Shown here piece after piece: positions 52,231 to 59,913 of a stretch of 64,000 bases of DNA; the stretch's first letter is position 1; every line of letters starts with the position of its first letter. The notes below the pieces were generated by a model, which saw only the letters and a list, made by a program, of their open reading frames with translations, made no database searches and was not told the DNA's origin. The position numbers and the translations under genes are program-made. Source of the DNA: Lachnospiraceae bacterium (GTDB lineage: Bacteria; Bacillota; Clostridia; Lachnospirales; Lachnospiraceae); contig JAFYYS010000018.1 of assembly GCA_017546025.1 (NCBI GenBank), positions 62,001-126,000 of the forward strand. The letters run 5' to 3'.

Positions 52231-52833
52231 CTACAGCAGCTTTGCATTTTTCAGGGTGCCGTACACCGTTCCGTGCTCCGTATACGTGCTGAATTCTCCG
52301 ATCACGCAGATGTCCGTGCCGGGCTCCGGGTAATTGTCCGGGAATATGAACTCATCCGTCAGGACGAATTCGATGCCCTGTGAGCAGCACGCGGTCGCGT
52401 CCTGAATGATGCAGGCGGAATAATAGCAGTCAATCTCCTGATCATAGTAGTAAGCAAAGGTTCCCTGCATTTTCACGGTTTGTCCGACATAATCCTGCGG
52501 CGCGGTGACCATGTGGTACACCTCGGCATACACGAGCGTTGACGAAAGCACCGTCAGGTCCACGTCGATGTCTCCGTTTCGAAGACTGACCTGTGTGTCA
52601 TTCGGTTCCTCCGGCTCCTCAGGCGTGTACTCGAGTACGGTTTCAGGCTCCGACGGTTTAACAGGCGATGCCGTCGGGCTTACGTTTCCGTCCGCCTCGG
52701 CCATGCCCTTTCGCAGCACATCATTCACGCTGTTCGGATTGTCCCCGGTTCTCCGTCCGCCGTTCCCGGCGCCGCAGCCCGCAACAGAGATTACTGTCAG
52801 CAAAACAAGTAGTAAAGCGATTGGTTTTCTCAT
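52231..52833 (-). CDS. Lipoprotein of zinc-uptake operon
   Basis: 200 aa, not assigned to a named family. The signal peptide ends in lipobox SVAGC. A Pro/Glu/Ser spacer precedes a domain of ~110 residues with the stretch VGQTVKMQGTFAYYYD, suggesting an OB-like beta fold; it also contains a CC pair (DATACCSQGIEFVL) and other Cys. It overlaps the permease stop by 4 bp (ATGA), so it is the third gene of znuA-znuB-lipoprotein. A role in surface zinc handling is inferred from this placement. Confidence 0.75.
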   Translation of the reverse strand: MRKPIALLLVLLTVISVAGCGAGNGGRRTGDNPNSVNDVLRKGMAEADGNVSPTASPVKPSEPETVLEYTPEEPEEPNDTQVSLRNGDIDVDLTVLSSTLVYAEVYHMVTAPQDYVGQTVKMQGTFAYYYDQEIDCYYSACIIQDATACCSQGIEFVLTDEFIFPDNYPEPGTDICVIGEFSTYTEHGTVYGTLKNAKLL

Positions 52834-53675
52834 CGTCCGATTCCTCCCATGATTCTTCCTCCGAAGTTACAAATGACAAATGCCACCACATCCGTCGCCA
52901 CAATCGTCGATCCGACCGGTGTCCCCGCCAGAATCGAAATGACGATGCCCGAAAAGGCGCACACGACCGCGAACACGGCGGAGCAAACCGTCACGCCGCG
53001 AAAGCTTTTACACAGCCGCATGGCGGACAGGGCCGGAAAGACAACCAAAGCCGAAATTAAAAGCGAACCGACCAGGTTCATCGCAAGCACGATGATGACG
53101 GCCGTGACGACGGCAATCAGCAGATTGCAGACCTCTGCTTTCATACCGGTCGCTTTCGCGAAATTCTCGTCAAAGGTGACGGCAAATATCCGGTTATAAC
53201 AGAGTACGAAAACAACAACCACAAGTACTGACAAAGCAATGCACAGCTTTACCTCGGACAGCGTCAGTGTCAGAATCGACGTCGAGCCGAACAGCGTCGT
53301 GCAGACATCACCGGACAGATTCGCAGATGTCGAGCAGACATTCATGATCAGGTAGCCGAATGCAAGCGCGGCAACGGAAATCATGGCAATCGCGGCATCT
53401 CCCTTGATTCTGGCACGCTGTCCCGTCCGTAACAGAAGAACGGCACATAAAACCGTGACCGGAAGCACCAGAAGCATGTTGTTCGTCAGATTCATCACAG
53501 CTGCAATCGACATGGCGCCAAACGCCACATGCGACAGCCCGTCCCCGATGTAGGAAAACCGCTTTAAGACAAGCGTGACACCGAGTAACGACGAACAAAG
53601 TGCAATCAGCACTCCCACAATCAGTGCATACCTCACAAACGGATATTGAAGAAACAGGAATAATCGGTTCAACAC
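52830..53675 (-). CDS. znuB: Zinc-type metal ABC transporter permease
   Basis: 281-aa ABC-3 family permease with about eight helices. The N-terminus LGVTLVLKRFSYIGDGLSHV and the core FDENFAKATG and MNLVGSLLISALVVFPALSA are family hallmarks. The start is GTG at 53675 with AGGAG seven bases upstream. The ATPase subunit normally encoded between binding protein and permease is missing here. Confidence 0.92.
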   Translation of the reverse strand: MLNRLFLFLQYPFVRYALIVGVLIALCSSLLGVTLVLKRFSYIGDGLSHVAFGAMSIAAVMNLTNNMLLVLPVTVLCAVLLLRTGQRARIKGDAAIAMISVAALAFGYLIMNVCSTSANLSGDVCTTLFGSTSILTLTLSEVKLCIALSVLVVVVFVLCYNRIFAVTFDENFAKATGMKAEVCNLLIAVVTAVIIVLAMNLVGSLLISALVVFPALSAMRLCKSFRGVTVCSAVFAVVCAFSGIVISILAGTPVGSTIVATDVVAFVICNFGGRIMGGIGR

Positions 53676-53685
53676 GGCTTTTCTC

Positions 53686-54735
53686 CTAGTTAAGCGCTTC
53701 CTTAAGCACCGTCAGGTTCTTCTCCATGACGGAAAGATACGTTATTCCGTTTTTGATGTCCTTTGTCGTTGTGCTCTGCATGGAATCCATCGTCAGAATC
53801 TTCTGATTCTTTGCACCCGTGTTCCGGACAATCGTTTCGGCAATCTTATGGTCGTTGCCTTCAATCGTCAGAACAGCCGGCAGCGAAAGCTCATCCATCT
53901 TTCCGGCAAGAAAGATAACCGTCTCAAAGCTTGCCTCGGTCTCCGCAGAACAGCCGACGAACGCCGCGTAATAGGTAAGACCGTAGTCATCCGTCAGGTA
54001 ACGGAACGGGAACCGGTCGCCGAAAAGGACCGTTTTCACATTTGCCTCGGAAACCGCCTTCTGATACTGCTCATCAAGCGTTTTCAACTTTTCTTTATAG
54101 GCTTCCGCGTTCTTTTTGTAGGTGTCCGCATGGTCCGGATCAAGCTTGCAAAGCGCATCGGCGATGCTGCCCGTCAGAATGCCTGCATTCTTCAAAGAAA
54201 GCCATACATGCTCGTCATATTCCGGTTCTTCGCCGTGCTCATGGTCGTGATCATGGTCGCCGTCCTCATGGTCGTGGTCCGCATCTTCGTGATCATGGTC
54301 AGCGTCTTCGTGGTCGTGGTCATGCTCTTCCTCCTGCATGCCCTCCACAACCTCTTCTTCCTTCACGGCGTCTCCGAGAGCGTCGAGAAGATTGATGACA
54401 ACCATGTTCTTATTCGTCGCATTTTTCAGCACATCGTCGACCCAGCCGTCGGACTCACCGCCGACATAGATGAACAGGTCACATTCGGAAATCTTCAGAA
54501 TATCGGCCGCGGTCGGCTGGTAGTTATGAAGGTCTACGCCGGAATCAAGAAGCAGGGTAACCTCCGCCTTTGCGGGGTTATCACCGAGCACACTCATGAC
54601 CCAGTCATACTCCGGGAAAATGGTCGCTACAACTTTAAGTTTTCCGTCACTGTCGGATTTTCCTCCGAGTTTGCAGCCGGAAAGACAGCCTGCCGCAAGC
54701 AAAACGGCAAGTAGAACAGATAATGCTTTTTTCAT
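53686..54735 (-). CDS. znuA: Zinc ABC transporter substrate-binding lipoprotein
   Basis: 349-aa solute-binding protein. It has a lipoprotein signal (CLSGC), LLDSGVDLHNYQPTAADILK with a metal His, and DEHVWLSLKNA with another. Between them is a His/Asp/Glu-rich loop of repeated HDHEDAD units at about residues 143-170, the classic zinc-acquiring loop. GDRFPFRYLTDDYGL and the C-terminal half follow the cluster-A fold. GGAGG precedes the ATG. The loop indicates zinc rather than manganese. Confidence 0.93.
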   Translation of the reverse strand: MKKALSVLLAVLLAAGCLSGCKLGGKSDSDGKLKVVATIFPEYDWVMSVLGDNPAKAEVTLLLDSGVDLHNYQPTAADILKISECDLFIYVGGESDGWVDDVLKNATNKNMVVINLLDALGDAVKEEEVVEGMQEEEHDHDHEDADHDHEDADHDHEDGDHDHDHEHGEEPEYDEHVWLSLKNAGILTGSIADALCKLDPDHADTYKKNAEAYKEKLKTLDEQYQKAVSEANVKTVLFGDRFPFRYLTDDYGLTYYAAFVGCSAETEASFETVIFLAGKMDELSLPAVLTIEGNDHKIAETIVRNTGAKNQKILTMDSMQSTTTKDIKNGITYLSVMEKNLTVLKEALN

Positions 54736-54771
54736 TACAAAAACCTCCGTGTTTTCCTTTTTTGAGCATGG

Positions 54772-54813
54772 AAAATAAGGGCAGACCGCACCTTTTGGGC
54801 GCAGTTCACCCTT
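54772..54813 (-). terminator. Intrinsic terminator upstream of znuA
   Basis: A 16-bp stem with wobble pairs (AAGGGTGAACTGCGCC with GGTGCGGTCTGCCCTT), a loop of CAAAA, and ATTTTC after it on the minus strand. It ends the 102-aa membrane-protein gene. No clear znuA promoter lies in the 36 bp between hairpin and start, and no Zur box was recognised. Confidence 0.7.
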
Positions 54814-54826
54814 AAAAGAGGTTTCT

Positions 54827-55135
54827 TCAATTATTCAGCCGGATCTTACGGGAAACGAGTGTTTCCGAAGAAAGGAAAGAAACAAAGAACTCGGCAGCCA
54901 AAAGCGCGATGAGCACAGGCAGCATCACAACCGCCGGCTGCGCAATTCCCTCGCTGAAACTGCGAAGGGTATTCTCACACTGCCGCATGAAATCACAAAT
55001 CGGGCAGTCTTCGCCGCTGCAGTCATGTCCCGCTTCAAGGCCGAGACAGAAAGCGGAAAGGAGCACAATAAGAAGCACCATCATGGCGATGATGCCGGCC
55101 GCAGTCTTCTTCACATCGAAAAGCTTCGCGCGCAT
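54827..55135 (-). CDS. Small Cys-containing membrane protein near zinc genes
   Basis: 102 aa, not recognised. Two hydrophobic helices flank a short loop with CSGEDCPIC and a further Cys (MRQCENT), a possible metal or redox site facing outside. The second ATG of a pair (55135) is chosen for its spacing from GGAGG. It uses duplicated promoter copy B, matching the promoter of the YbjQ-family gene on the other side of the zinc transporter. Its ATG leader and SD also align with that gene's. Confidence 0.75.
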   Translation of the reverse strand: MRAKLFDVKKTAAGIIAMMVLLIVLLSAFCLGLEAGHDCSGEDCPICDFMRQCENTLRSFSEGIAQPAVVMLPVLIALLAAEFFVSFLSSETLVSRKIRLNN

Positions 55136-55140
55136 TGTCA

Positions 55141-55221
55141 TTCTCCTCCCCTGCTTCATCGGATCGAAATCCTCGATGATTGTACCGCAAAAATATCCTT
55201 TTCGCAAGTGGAAAATGACAC
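55141..55221 (-). repeat. Duplicated promoter/leader, copy B
   Basis: Second copy of the element at 52142-52223, same strand, 3 kb apart. It begins with a GTGTCATTTTCCAC box and ends at the ribosome site of the 102-aa membrane-protein gene. The two coding sequences behind the copies are unrelated. Confidence 0.85.
55179..55207 (-). promoter_or_regulatory. Sigma-A promoter of small membrane protein gene
   Basis: TTGCGA, 17 bp, TACAAT on the minus strand, within duplicated element copy B. Confidence 0.75.
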
Positions 55222-55284
55222 AGGAAATCCACAGCGCCGTCGCATTTTTCATCGTCCGCTAAACCGCTCTTCGCTCCGCACGCA

Positions 55285-55323
55285 CAAAAAAAGCTGCCTG
55301 ATCCAAGCGGAATCAGACAGCCT
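55285..55323 (-). terminator. Intrinsic terminator
   Basis: AGGCTGTCTGAT with ATCAGGCAGCT (one wobble pair), followed by TTTTTTT on the minus strand, ten bases after the 156-aa membrane-protein gene. It ends the guaA unit. Confidence 0.85.
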
Positions 55324-55332
55324 TTTCATTCG

Positions 55333-55800
55333 TTAATCATTCCATTTCCGGTTCATCGCTCTGGCCTGTTCCGCCAGATTATCGATCTTCCCTTTTCGCA
55401 GCAGGAAGAATAAAGGAATCCATGATCCGACGGCAATCAGTCCGGCAATGATGTAAAACGCAATCTTCCAGAACTTGGAAGCCGGATAAAACACCTCGTT
55501 CGGCTTCGACGCAAGCACATAGGCGTCAACATACTCGCCGGCAGTTACATGCTTATTCAGGACCCCTTTGGCTCTGACCTGCTTGCCGTTTGCATCCGTA
55601 TAGACAACACTGACCTGCTGCTTATTGTTGATTGAGACAACCGTCTCCACAAAGCACCGCGTCAGCACGCCTTTTTCGATGTATTCTTTTTCTTCCGCAT
55701 TGGTATGCGGGAGAATCAGAATAATGGCGAGAGGAAAGAGAAATCCTCCGACAATCGCCACAATCAATGCCTGTTTAACACCCCATTCACCATCGGACAT
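55333..55800 (-). CDS. Two-helix membrane protein (DUF3592-like)
   Basis: 155 aa, function unknown. One helix near the N-terminus (QALIVAIVGGFLFPLAIILI), an extracellular beta-rich segment of about 80 residues (RCFVETVVSINNKQQVSVVY and so on), a second helix, and a basic C-terminus. This is the layout of DUF3592-type proteins. The second ATG of the start pair (55800) is used because GGGGG lies seven bases before it. It is 36 bp after guaA. Confidence 0.7.
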   Translation of the reverse strand: MSDGEWGVKQALIVAIVGGFLFPLAIILILPHTNAEEKEYIEKGVLTRCFVETVVSINNKQQVSVVYTDANGKQVRAKGVLNKHVTAGEYVDAYVLASKPNEVFYPASKFWKIAFYIIAGLIAVGSWIPLFFLLRKGKIDNLAEQARAMNRKWND

Positions 55801-55836
55801 AAGCATACCCCCTTAACTCATTCCTGCGATATCGGA

Positions 55837-56823
55837 TTACTCCCACTCAATTGTCGAAACGGGTTTCTCGCTGATATCCCAGAGAACGCGGTTTACACCG
55901 GGAACCGTTGCGATGATGCGGTCACGAATCGTGCAAAGCATCCCAAACGGAATCTCCGGAACGGTAGCGTATACCGCATCCTTGGTGTTAACCGCACGGA
56001 TGACAACCGCCCAGCCCATGTAACGCTCACCTTTGCCATCGACATAACGGATGCCGGTCGAGGTGAAATCCGGGATTGCGCAGAAATACTGCCACGGTAC
56101 GGGATCGAGCTTGCCGATCTCCTCACGCACGATGGCGTCAGCCTCACGAAGAGACTCGAGACGGTCGCGGGTGATGGCGCCTACACAGCGGACACCGAGG
56201 CCCGGACCCGGGAACGGCTGACGGTAAACCATGTTATCCGGAAGGCCGAGTTCCTTACCGACAACACGAACCTCGTCCTTGTAAAGAAGCTTCACGGGCT
56301 CAACGAGCTCGAACTTCAAATCCTCCGGAAGTCCGCCCACGTTGTGGTGTGCCTTTACGCCGTGGCTCTCGAGAATGTCGGGATAGATGGTTCCCTGTGC
56401 CAGGAACTCAACGCCGTCAAGCTTACGTGCTTCCTCAGCGAAAACTTCGATGAACTCCTTGCCGATGATCTTACGCTTGGTCTCGGGATCGGCAACTCCC
56501 GCAAGCTTATCAAGGAACCGGTCGATTGCATCGACATAAATCAGGTTGGCGTTCAGCTGCTTGCCGAATACGTCGATAACCTGCTCGGGCTCGCCCTTAC
56601 GAAGCAATCCGTGGTTTACATGCACGCAGGTCAGCTGCTTGCCGATTGCTTTGATCAAAAGTGCCGCAACTACCGAGCTGTCTACGCCGCCCGACAGTGC
56701 AAGAAGCACCTTCTTGTCGCCCACCTGCGCCTGAATGGCGGCAACCTGCTCGTCGATAAATGCCTTCGCGAGTGCAGGGGTGGTAATTCTTTCCATCGTC
56801 TCCGGTCTCTTGTTGGGATCCAT
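55837..56823 (-). CDS. guaA: GMP synthase, synthetase domain only (no glutamine amidotransferase)
   Basis: Aminates XMP to GMP. Residues 44-50 are the ATP-pyrophosphatase loop SGGVDSS, followed by VHVNHGLLRKGEPEQVIDVF, FLAQGTIYPDILES and RQPFPGPGLGVRCVG. The C-terminal dimerisation domain is complete and ends KPVSTIEWE. Normal bacterial GuaA has about 515 aa with an N-terminal class I glutaminase; here the protein is 328 aa and starts just before the synthetase domain. ATG at 56823 has GGAGG seven bases upstream. The frame stays open for 47 codons more but that sequence bears no resemblance to a glutaminase. Confidence 0.92.
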   Translation of the reverse strand: MDPNKRPETMERITTPALAKAFIDEQVAAIQAQVGDKKVLLALSGGVDSSVVAALLIKAIGKQLTCVHVNHGLLRKGEPEQVIDVFGKQLNANLIYVDAIDRFLDKLAGVADPETKRKIIGKEFIEVFAEEARKLDGVEFLAQGTIYPDILESHGVKAHHNVGGLPEDLKFELVEPVKLLYKDEVRVVGKELGLPDNMVYRQPFPGPGLGVRCVGAITRDRLESLREADAIVREEIGKLDPVPWQYFCAIPDFTSTGIRYVDGKGERYMGWAVVIRAVNTKDAVYATVPEIPFGMLCTIRDRIIATVPGVNRVLWDISEKPVSTIEWE

Positions 56824-56885
56824 AGTGTGTCCTCCGAAATAGTTATTGAAACGGCCGCCGAAGCGTCCCGTTTGATTTGTTTTCA

Positions 56886-56914
56886 ATGGTACCATACTGC
56901 CGTGGAAAATGCCA
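56886..56914 (-). promoter_or_regulatory. Possible guaA promoter
   Basis: Extended -10 TGGTACCAT on the minus strand, with a poor -35 (TGGCAT) 17 bp upstream, in the 147-bp gap before guaA. The -10 overlaps the palindrome ATGGTACCAT. No purine riboswitch is visible. Confidence 0.35.
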
Positions 56915-56970
56915 TAGCTTTTTCCGCTTTTCCGTCCGAAAAATGAAACGGACGCAGGCCTCATCCAACT

Positions 56971-57909
56971 CTACTCGTACAAAAAGTATTCTGTCTTAAT
57001 TCCTTCATAATCCACGATGATCCGGTTCAGGAAGAACCAATTCTCGCGGAACTTCGAAAGGTCCTCCTCCGTGAGCTTAATCGGCTCATTCACGCCGATC
57101 TCAAGGACGATGTCGGAATTGAGCGTCACAAGCCTGTTCTGCCACCGTGTGCGGTCTGCCTTCCCGGAAAGAATATCTGCCGATTCCTCCCAGTTCACCC
57201 AAAGCGGAAGCGTGCCGTTAACCGTCACATTAAGCACCGTCCACTGCCTTTCCGAGATGACTCCCGTCCTTTGAAACAGCGTCAGTGAAGCTGTGTTAAG
57301 GCTCATCTCGAAGCTTTTTGAATAGTAATTCGAGTGCCATTCCCCTTCCGGTACGGAAGCGTTTACCCCGGGTATTGTTTCGTATTTGCCAAGGGCATAC
57401 TGCTGTCCGGCGAATTCCAGGTAATACCATGTGCTTTCTATTACTCCGTCGCCTCCGAACATTCCGTCATACGGATCTTTGGCTTTGACTTTTTCCTCAA
57501 TGATTTTGTAATTCTTCGTTCCCAGGCTGTGATACTTCTGAAGCTGCTTTGAAACCGCATCGATTGTGATTTCCTTCCGGGTTACGCCGGATTGATTCTT
57601 ATCCTTCTTCGGAAAGCCGACGAAAACCATGAAAAAGATGAATGCAATGAATAAAAACGCCGGGATAACGGCAAATGCAACGAATAACTTCATCAGCGGC
57701 TTCGCTGCACTGTTGTAGGCTGCAGCCCGTTCAGCCGCAGTCGTCGGCTCCTTCTTCCAGGGCTCCTTCACAGGCGCCTCAGTCCCGGGAGCCTCATTCT
57801 CGGTAAAGGAAACGCCCGACTTGCTTTGCTGTATCTTCAGTTCTGCGCCGCACTGTTTACACCGTTTTGCTCCTGCCGGATTGTCATGTCCGCAAAACCC
57901 ACATCGCAT
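56971..57909 (-). CDS. Zinc-ribbon membrane protein
   Basis: 312 aa, function unknown. A zinc ribbon opens the protein (MRCGFCGHDNPAGAKRCKQC). A Glu/Pro/Lys-rich linker and one transmembrane helix follow (LFVAFAVIPAFLFIAFIFFM), then an external domain of ~190 residues rich in Trp/Tyr (ESTWYYLEFAGQQYALGKYE) with no named match. It has the same topology as the zinc-ribbon protein at 22852 but different downstream domains. GAGGGG precedes the ATG. A 6-bp stem without T-run follows the stop. Confidence 0.75.
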   Translation of the reverse strand: MRCGFCGHDNPAGAKRCKQCGAELKIQQSKSGVSFTENEAPGTEAPVKEPWKKEPTTAAERAAAYNSAAKPLMKLFVAFAVIPAFLFIAFIFFMVFVGFPKKDKNQSGVTRKEITIDAVSKQLQKYHSLGTKNYKIIEEKVKAKDPYDGMFGGDGVIESTWYYLEFAGQQYALGKYETIPGVNASVPEGEWHSNYYSKSFEMSLNTASLTLFQRTGVISERQWTVLNVTVNGTLPLWVNWEESADILSGKADRTRWQNRLVTLNSDIVLEIGVNEPIKLTEEDLSKFRENWFFLNRIIVDYEGIKTEYFLYE

Positions 57910-57922
57910 ATACTTCCCCTCT

Positions 57923-58687
57923 TCACTTTGTACGCCCGAGCTTCATGACACGGGCATACTGTTTCCCCTTCCGGCTTACGCCGGTGATTTCGAAAAATGT
58001 GACACGTCCGTAACCGCGGACCGTCACCTTGTCGCCGGCATTAAGAAGCCGGCTGTTATTCTCGCAGAGCCTCCCGTTTAAGAAGATCTTCCGCTCCCGG
58101 AACAGTTCGTTGACTTCGTTTCGGGACAGGTTGAACGTCTTCGCGATGACTCCGTCGATTCGTTCCGAACTGACCGCAATCGAGAGCTCTTCCCCTTTGC
58201 CGACGGCAACCTCCGGGAGCTCACTGATTTCGGTACAGTTTACGGGCGTGTGCCGGATCTGGGTCAGATTCTCCGCAATGTATTCTACCATTGTAGAATC
58301 AACCACGGCATAAGCACATGCCCCGTCCGTATAAATATCTCCGACCTTTTCCCGCTCAATCCCGAGGCTCATGACAGCCCCGAGAAAGTCTCTGTGGGTG
58401 AGCGCTTCGGCGTATTTCTCCATGCGCGGCGCGATCTTCAGAAACGAAATCGGAAAGGCCTCTTCATAGCCGAGTGTCTCCGGGCTTCCGAACCGCACCA
58501 TGACGCGCTCGGCTGTCTCCGTGCCGCCTTCCATTGTGTACGGAACGTGCGGGAACTGCTTTTGCGCCTCATAAAAAGAAGCCAGCTCCCCGATCCCCAA
58601 AAATCCGGTAAAGGCATACCGGTTTTCGGAATCAGACCGGTTTGCCAGCTCCGTAAATCGTTTCTTCAGAAACTCTTCTGCTTCCAT
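57923..58687 (-). CDS. ylmH: YlmH family S4-domain RNA-binding protein
   Basis: 254 aa. The N-terminal ~180 residues match the YlmH domain (RYAFTGFLGIGELASFYEAQ region), and the C-terminal S4 domain contains RNEVNELFRERKIFLNGRLC and NAGDKVTVRGYGR. YlmH in Bacillus binds the 50S-peptidyl-tRNA complex in ribosome quality control. It usually sits near division genes; here it lies between a K+ channel and a zinc-ribbon gene. Confidence 0.9.
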   Translation of the reverse strand: MEAEEFLKKRFTELANRSDSENRYAFTGFLGIGELASFYEAQKQFPHVPYTMEGGTETAERVMVRFGSPETLGYEEAFPISFLKIAPRMEKYAEALTHRDFLGAVMSLGIEREKVGDIYTDGACAYAVVDSTMVEYIAENLTQIRHTPVNCTEISELPEVAVGKGEELSIAVSSERIDGVIAKTFNLSRNEVNELFRERKIFLNGRLCENNSRLLNAGDKVTVRGYGRVTFFEITGVSRKGKQYARVMKLGRTK

Positions 58688-58689
58688 CT

Positions 58690-59865
58690 TCAGCCCTTCT
58701 TCGAGTAGATCAAAAGGGTATCGTCCTTCTTGATCACGGTGCGTCCGTTCGGGATGACCGTCTTTCCACGCCGCTCGATAGATACAATCAGTTCAAGCCG
58801 TGAAATGTCGAGATCGCGTATCATTTTCCCTACCCAGGGATGTTCTTCTTTAATCTTTACTTCACGCAAATCAATCTTGCGCGTATCGTCGAAATTCTGC
58901 GCGGCAAACACAAGCACGTCGTTCATCATAATCTGAAGGCCGCCGTCCGGCACAATCTCCTCTTCGCCCGCATCCTTCTTTCGAAGAACGACAACAAGCA
59001 GCAGCTGCGGAGGAAATGCGATGTCCTTTACAAGCTTTCCGACATACGGATGCTTTGCGCCGACAACCGAGGTTACGAAACGAATCTTCTGCTCTTCAGC
59101 CGTATCGCCTACGTGTCTCGCGCGCTGGTACTGTTCAACAAAACCGGCGCTTATGATACCGGTGGGGATTGCTACCAGTCCGACACCGAGGAAGGAAATC
59201 ACCATGGCCATGATTTTTCCGCCCGTCGTGATTGGAGCAATATCACCGTAACCGATGGTCAGAATCGTCGATGCCGACCACCAGATGCCCGAAAACGCAT
59301 TCTTAAAAATCTTGGGCTGTGCACGGTTCTCCAGGCTGTACATGCAAAGGGAAGCTGCCACCATCAGAATCAGGATCATGATGATGGACGAAAAAAGCTG
59401 CTTCCGCTTGTCCTTCAAAACGTCGACAATGACATTGAAGGCGTCGGATTTGGCATTGACCTTGAAAAGCCGGAAGATTCGGATGACACGGAACATTCGA
59501 AAAGCCACCGCGCCCGCCGGAAAGATGAGCGGCAGGTACGAAGGAAGAATCGCCAGCAGGTCAACAAGACCGAAGAAGGAAAAGATGAACGCCAGCCTTG
59601 CGCCCCAGAAGGAACGCTTCGGGTAGAGAAAATCGGCCGTCCACAGGCGGAGTATGTACTCAATCGTAAAGATGATGACCGTGCTCCACTCAATGATGTT
59701 GACCGCGGTCTTGTAATCCTTCGCCACATCAAAGGTATCAAACAGGACAACAAAGAGGTTCAGGAAGATCGCACAAACAATAAAGATATCGAACGCACGG
59801 CTGATGATATCGTCGTTCGTCCCGATCTGTATGATGTGAAAAATCCGTTTTCTCTTATTCTCCAT
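58690..59865 (-). CDS. Voltage-gated-type K+ channel with RCK C-terminal domains
   Basis: 391-aa six-helix channel. S4 carries regularly spaced Arg (FRMFRVIRIFRLFK, about 122-135), and the selectivity filter TIGYGD is at 203-208. After S6 come two TrkA-C/RCK-C-like domains, about 255-320 and 328-391. K+ selectivity is therefore clear. TrkA-C domains of other Firmicute K+ proteins bind c-di-AMP, and this genome makes c-di-AMP; binding here is untested. Two bases separate it from ylmH. Confidence 0.92.
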   Translation of the reverse strand: MENKRKRIFHIIQIGTNDDIISRAFDIFIVCAIFLNLFVVLFDTFDVAKDYKTAVNIIEWSTVIIFTIEYILRLWTADFLYPKRSFWGARLAFIFSFFGLVDLLAILPSYLPLIFPAGAVAFRMFRVIRIFRLFKVNAKSDAFNVIVDVLKDKRKQLFSSIIMILILMVAASLCMYSLENRAQPKIFKNAFSGIWWSASTILTIGYGDIAPITTGGKIMAMVISFLGVGLVAIPTGIISAGFVEQYQRARHVGDTAEEQKIRFVTSVVGAKHPYVGKLVKDIAFPPQLLLVVVLRKKDAGEEEIVPDGGLQIMMNDVLVFAAQNFDDTRKIDLREVKIKEEHPWVGKMIRDLDISRLELIVSIERRGKTVIPNGRTVIKKDDTLLIYSKKG

Positions 59866-59913
59866 GATAATTCCTCACGAAAACAAAGTGTTCGGTGTGG
59901 CATTTGCCATCTT

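Noticed and set aside
54736-54826. Zur-type operator upstream of znuA
   Set aside because: No matching inverted repeat was found; the only strong structure is the terminator of the preceding gene.
55837-56964. Longer GuaA starting 47 codons upstream
   Set aside because: The extra residues do not resemble a glutaminase, and a GGAGG-ATG pair marks the start at 56823.
56824-56970. Possible purine riboswitch before guaA
   Set aside because: The conserved junction sequences are absent and only a short stem without T-run is seen.
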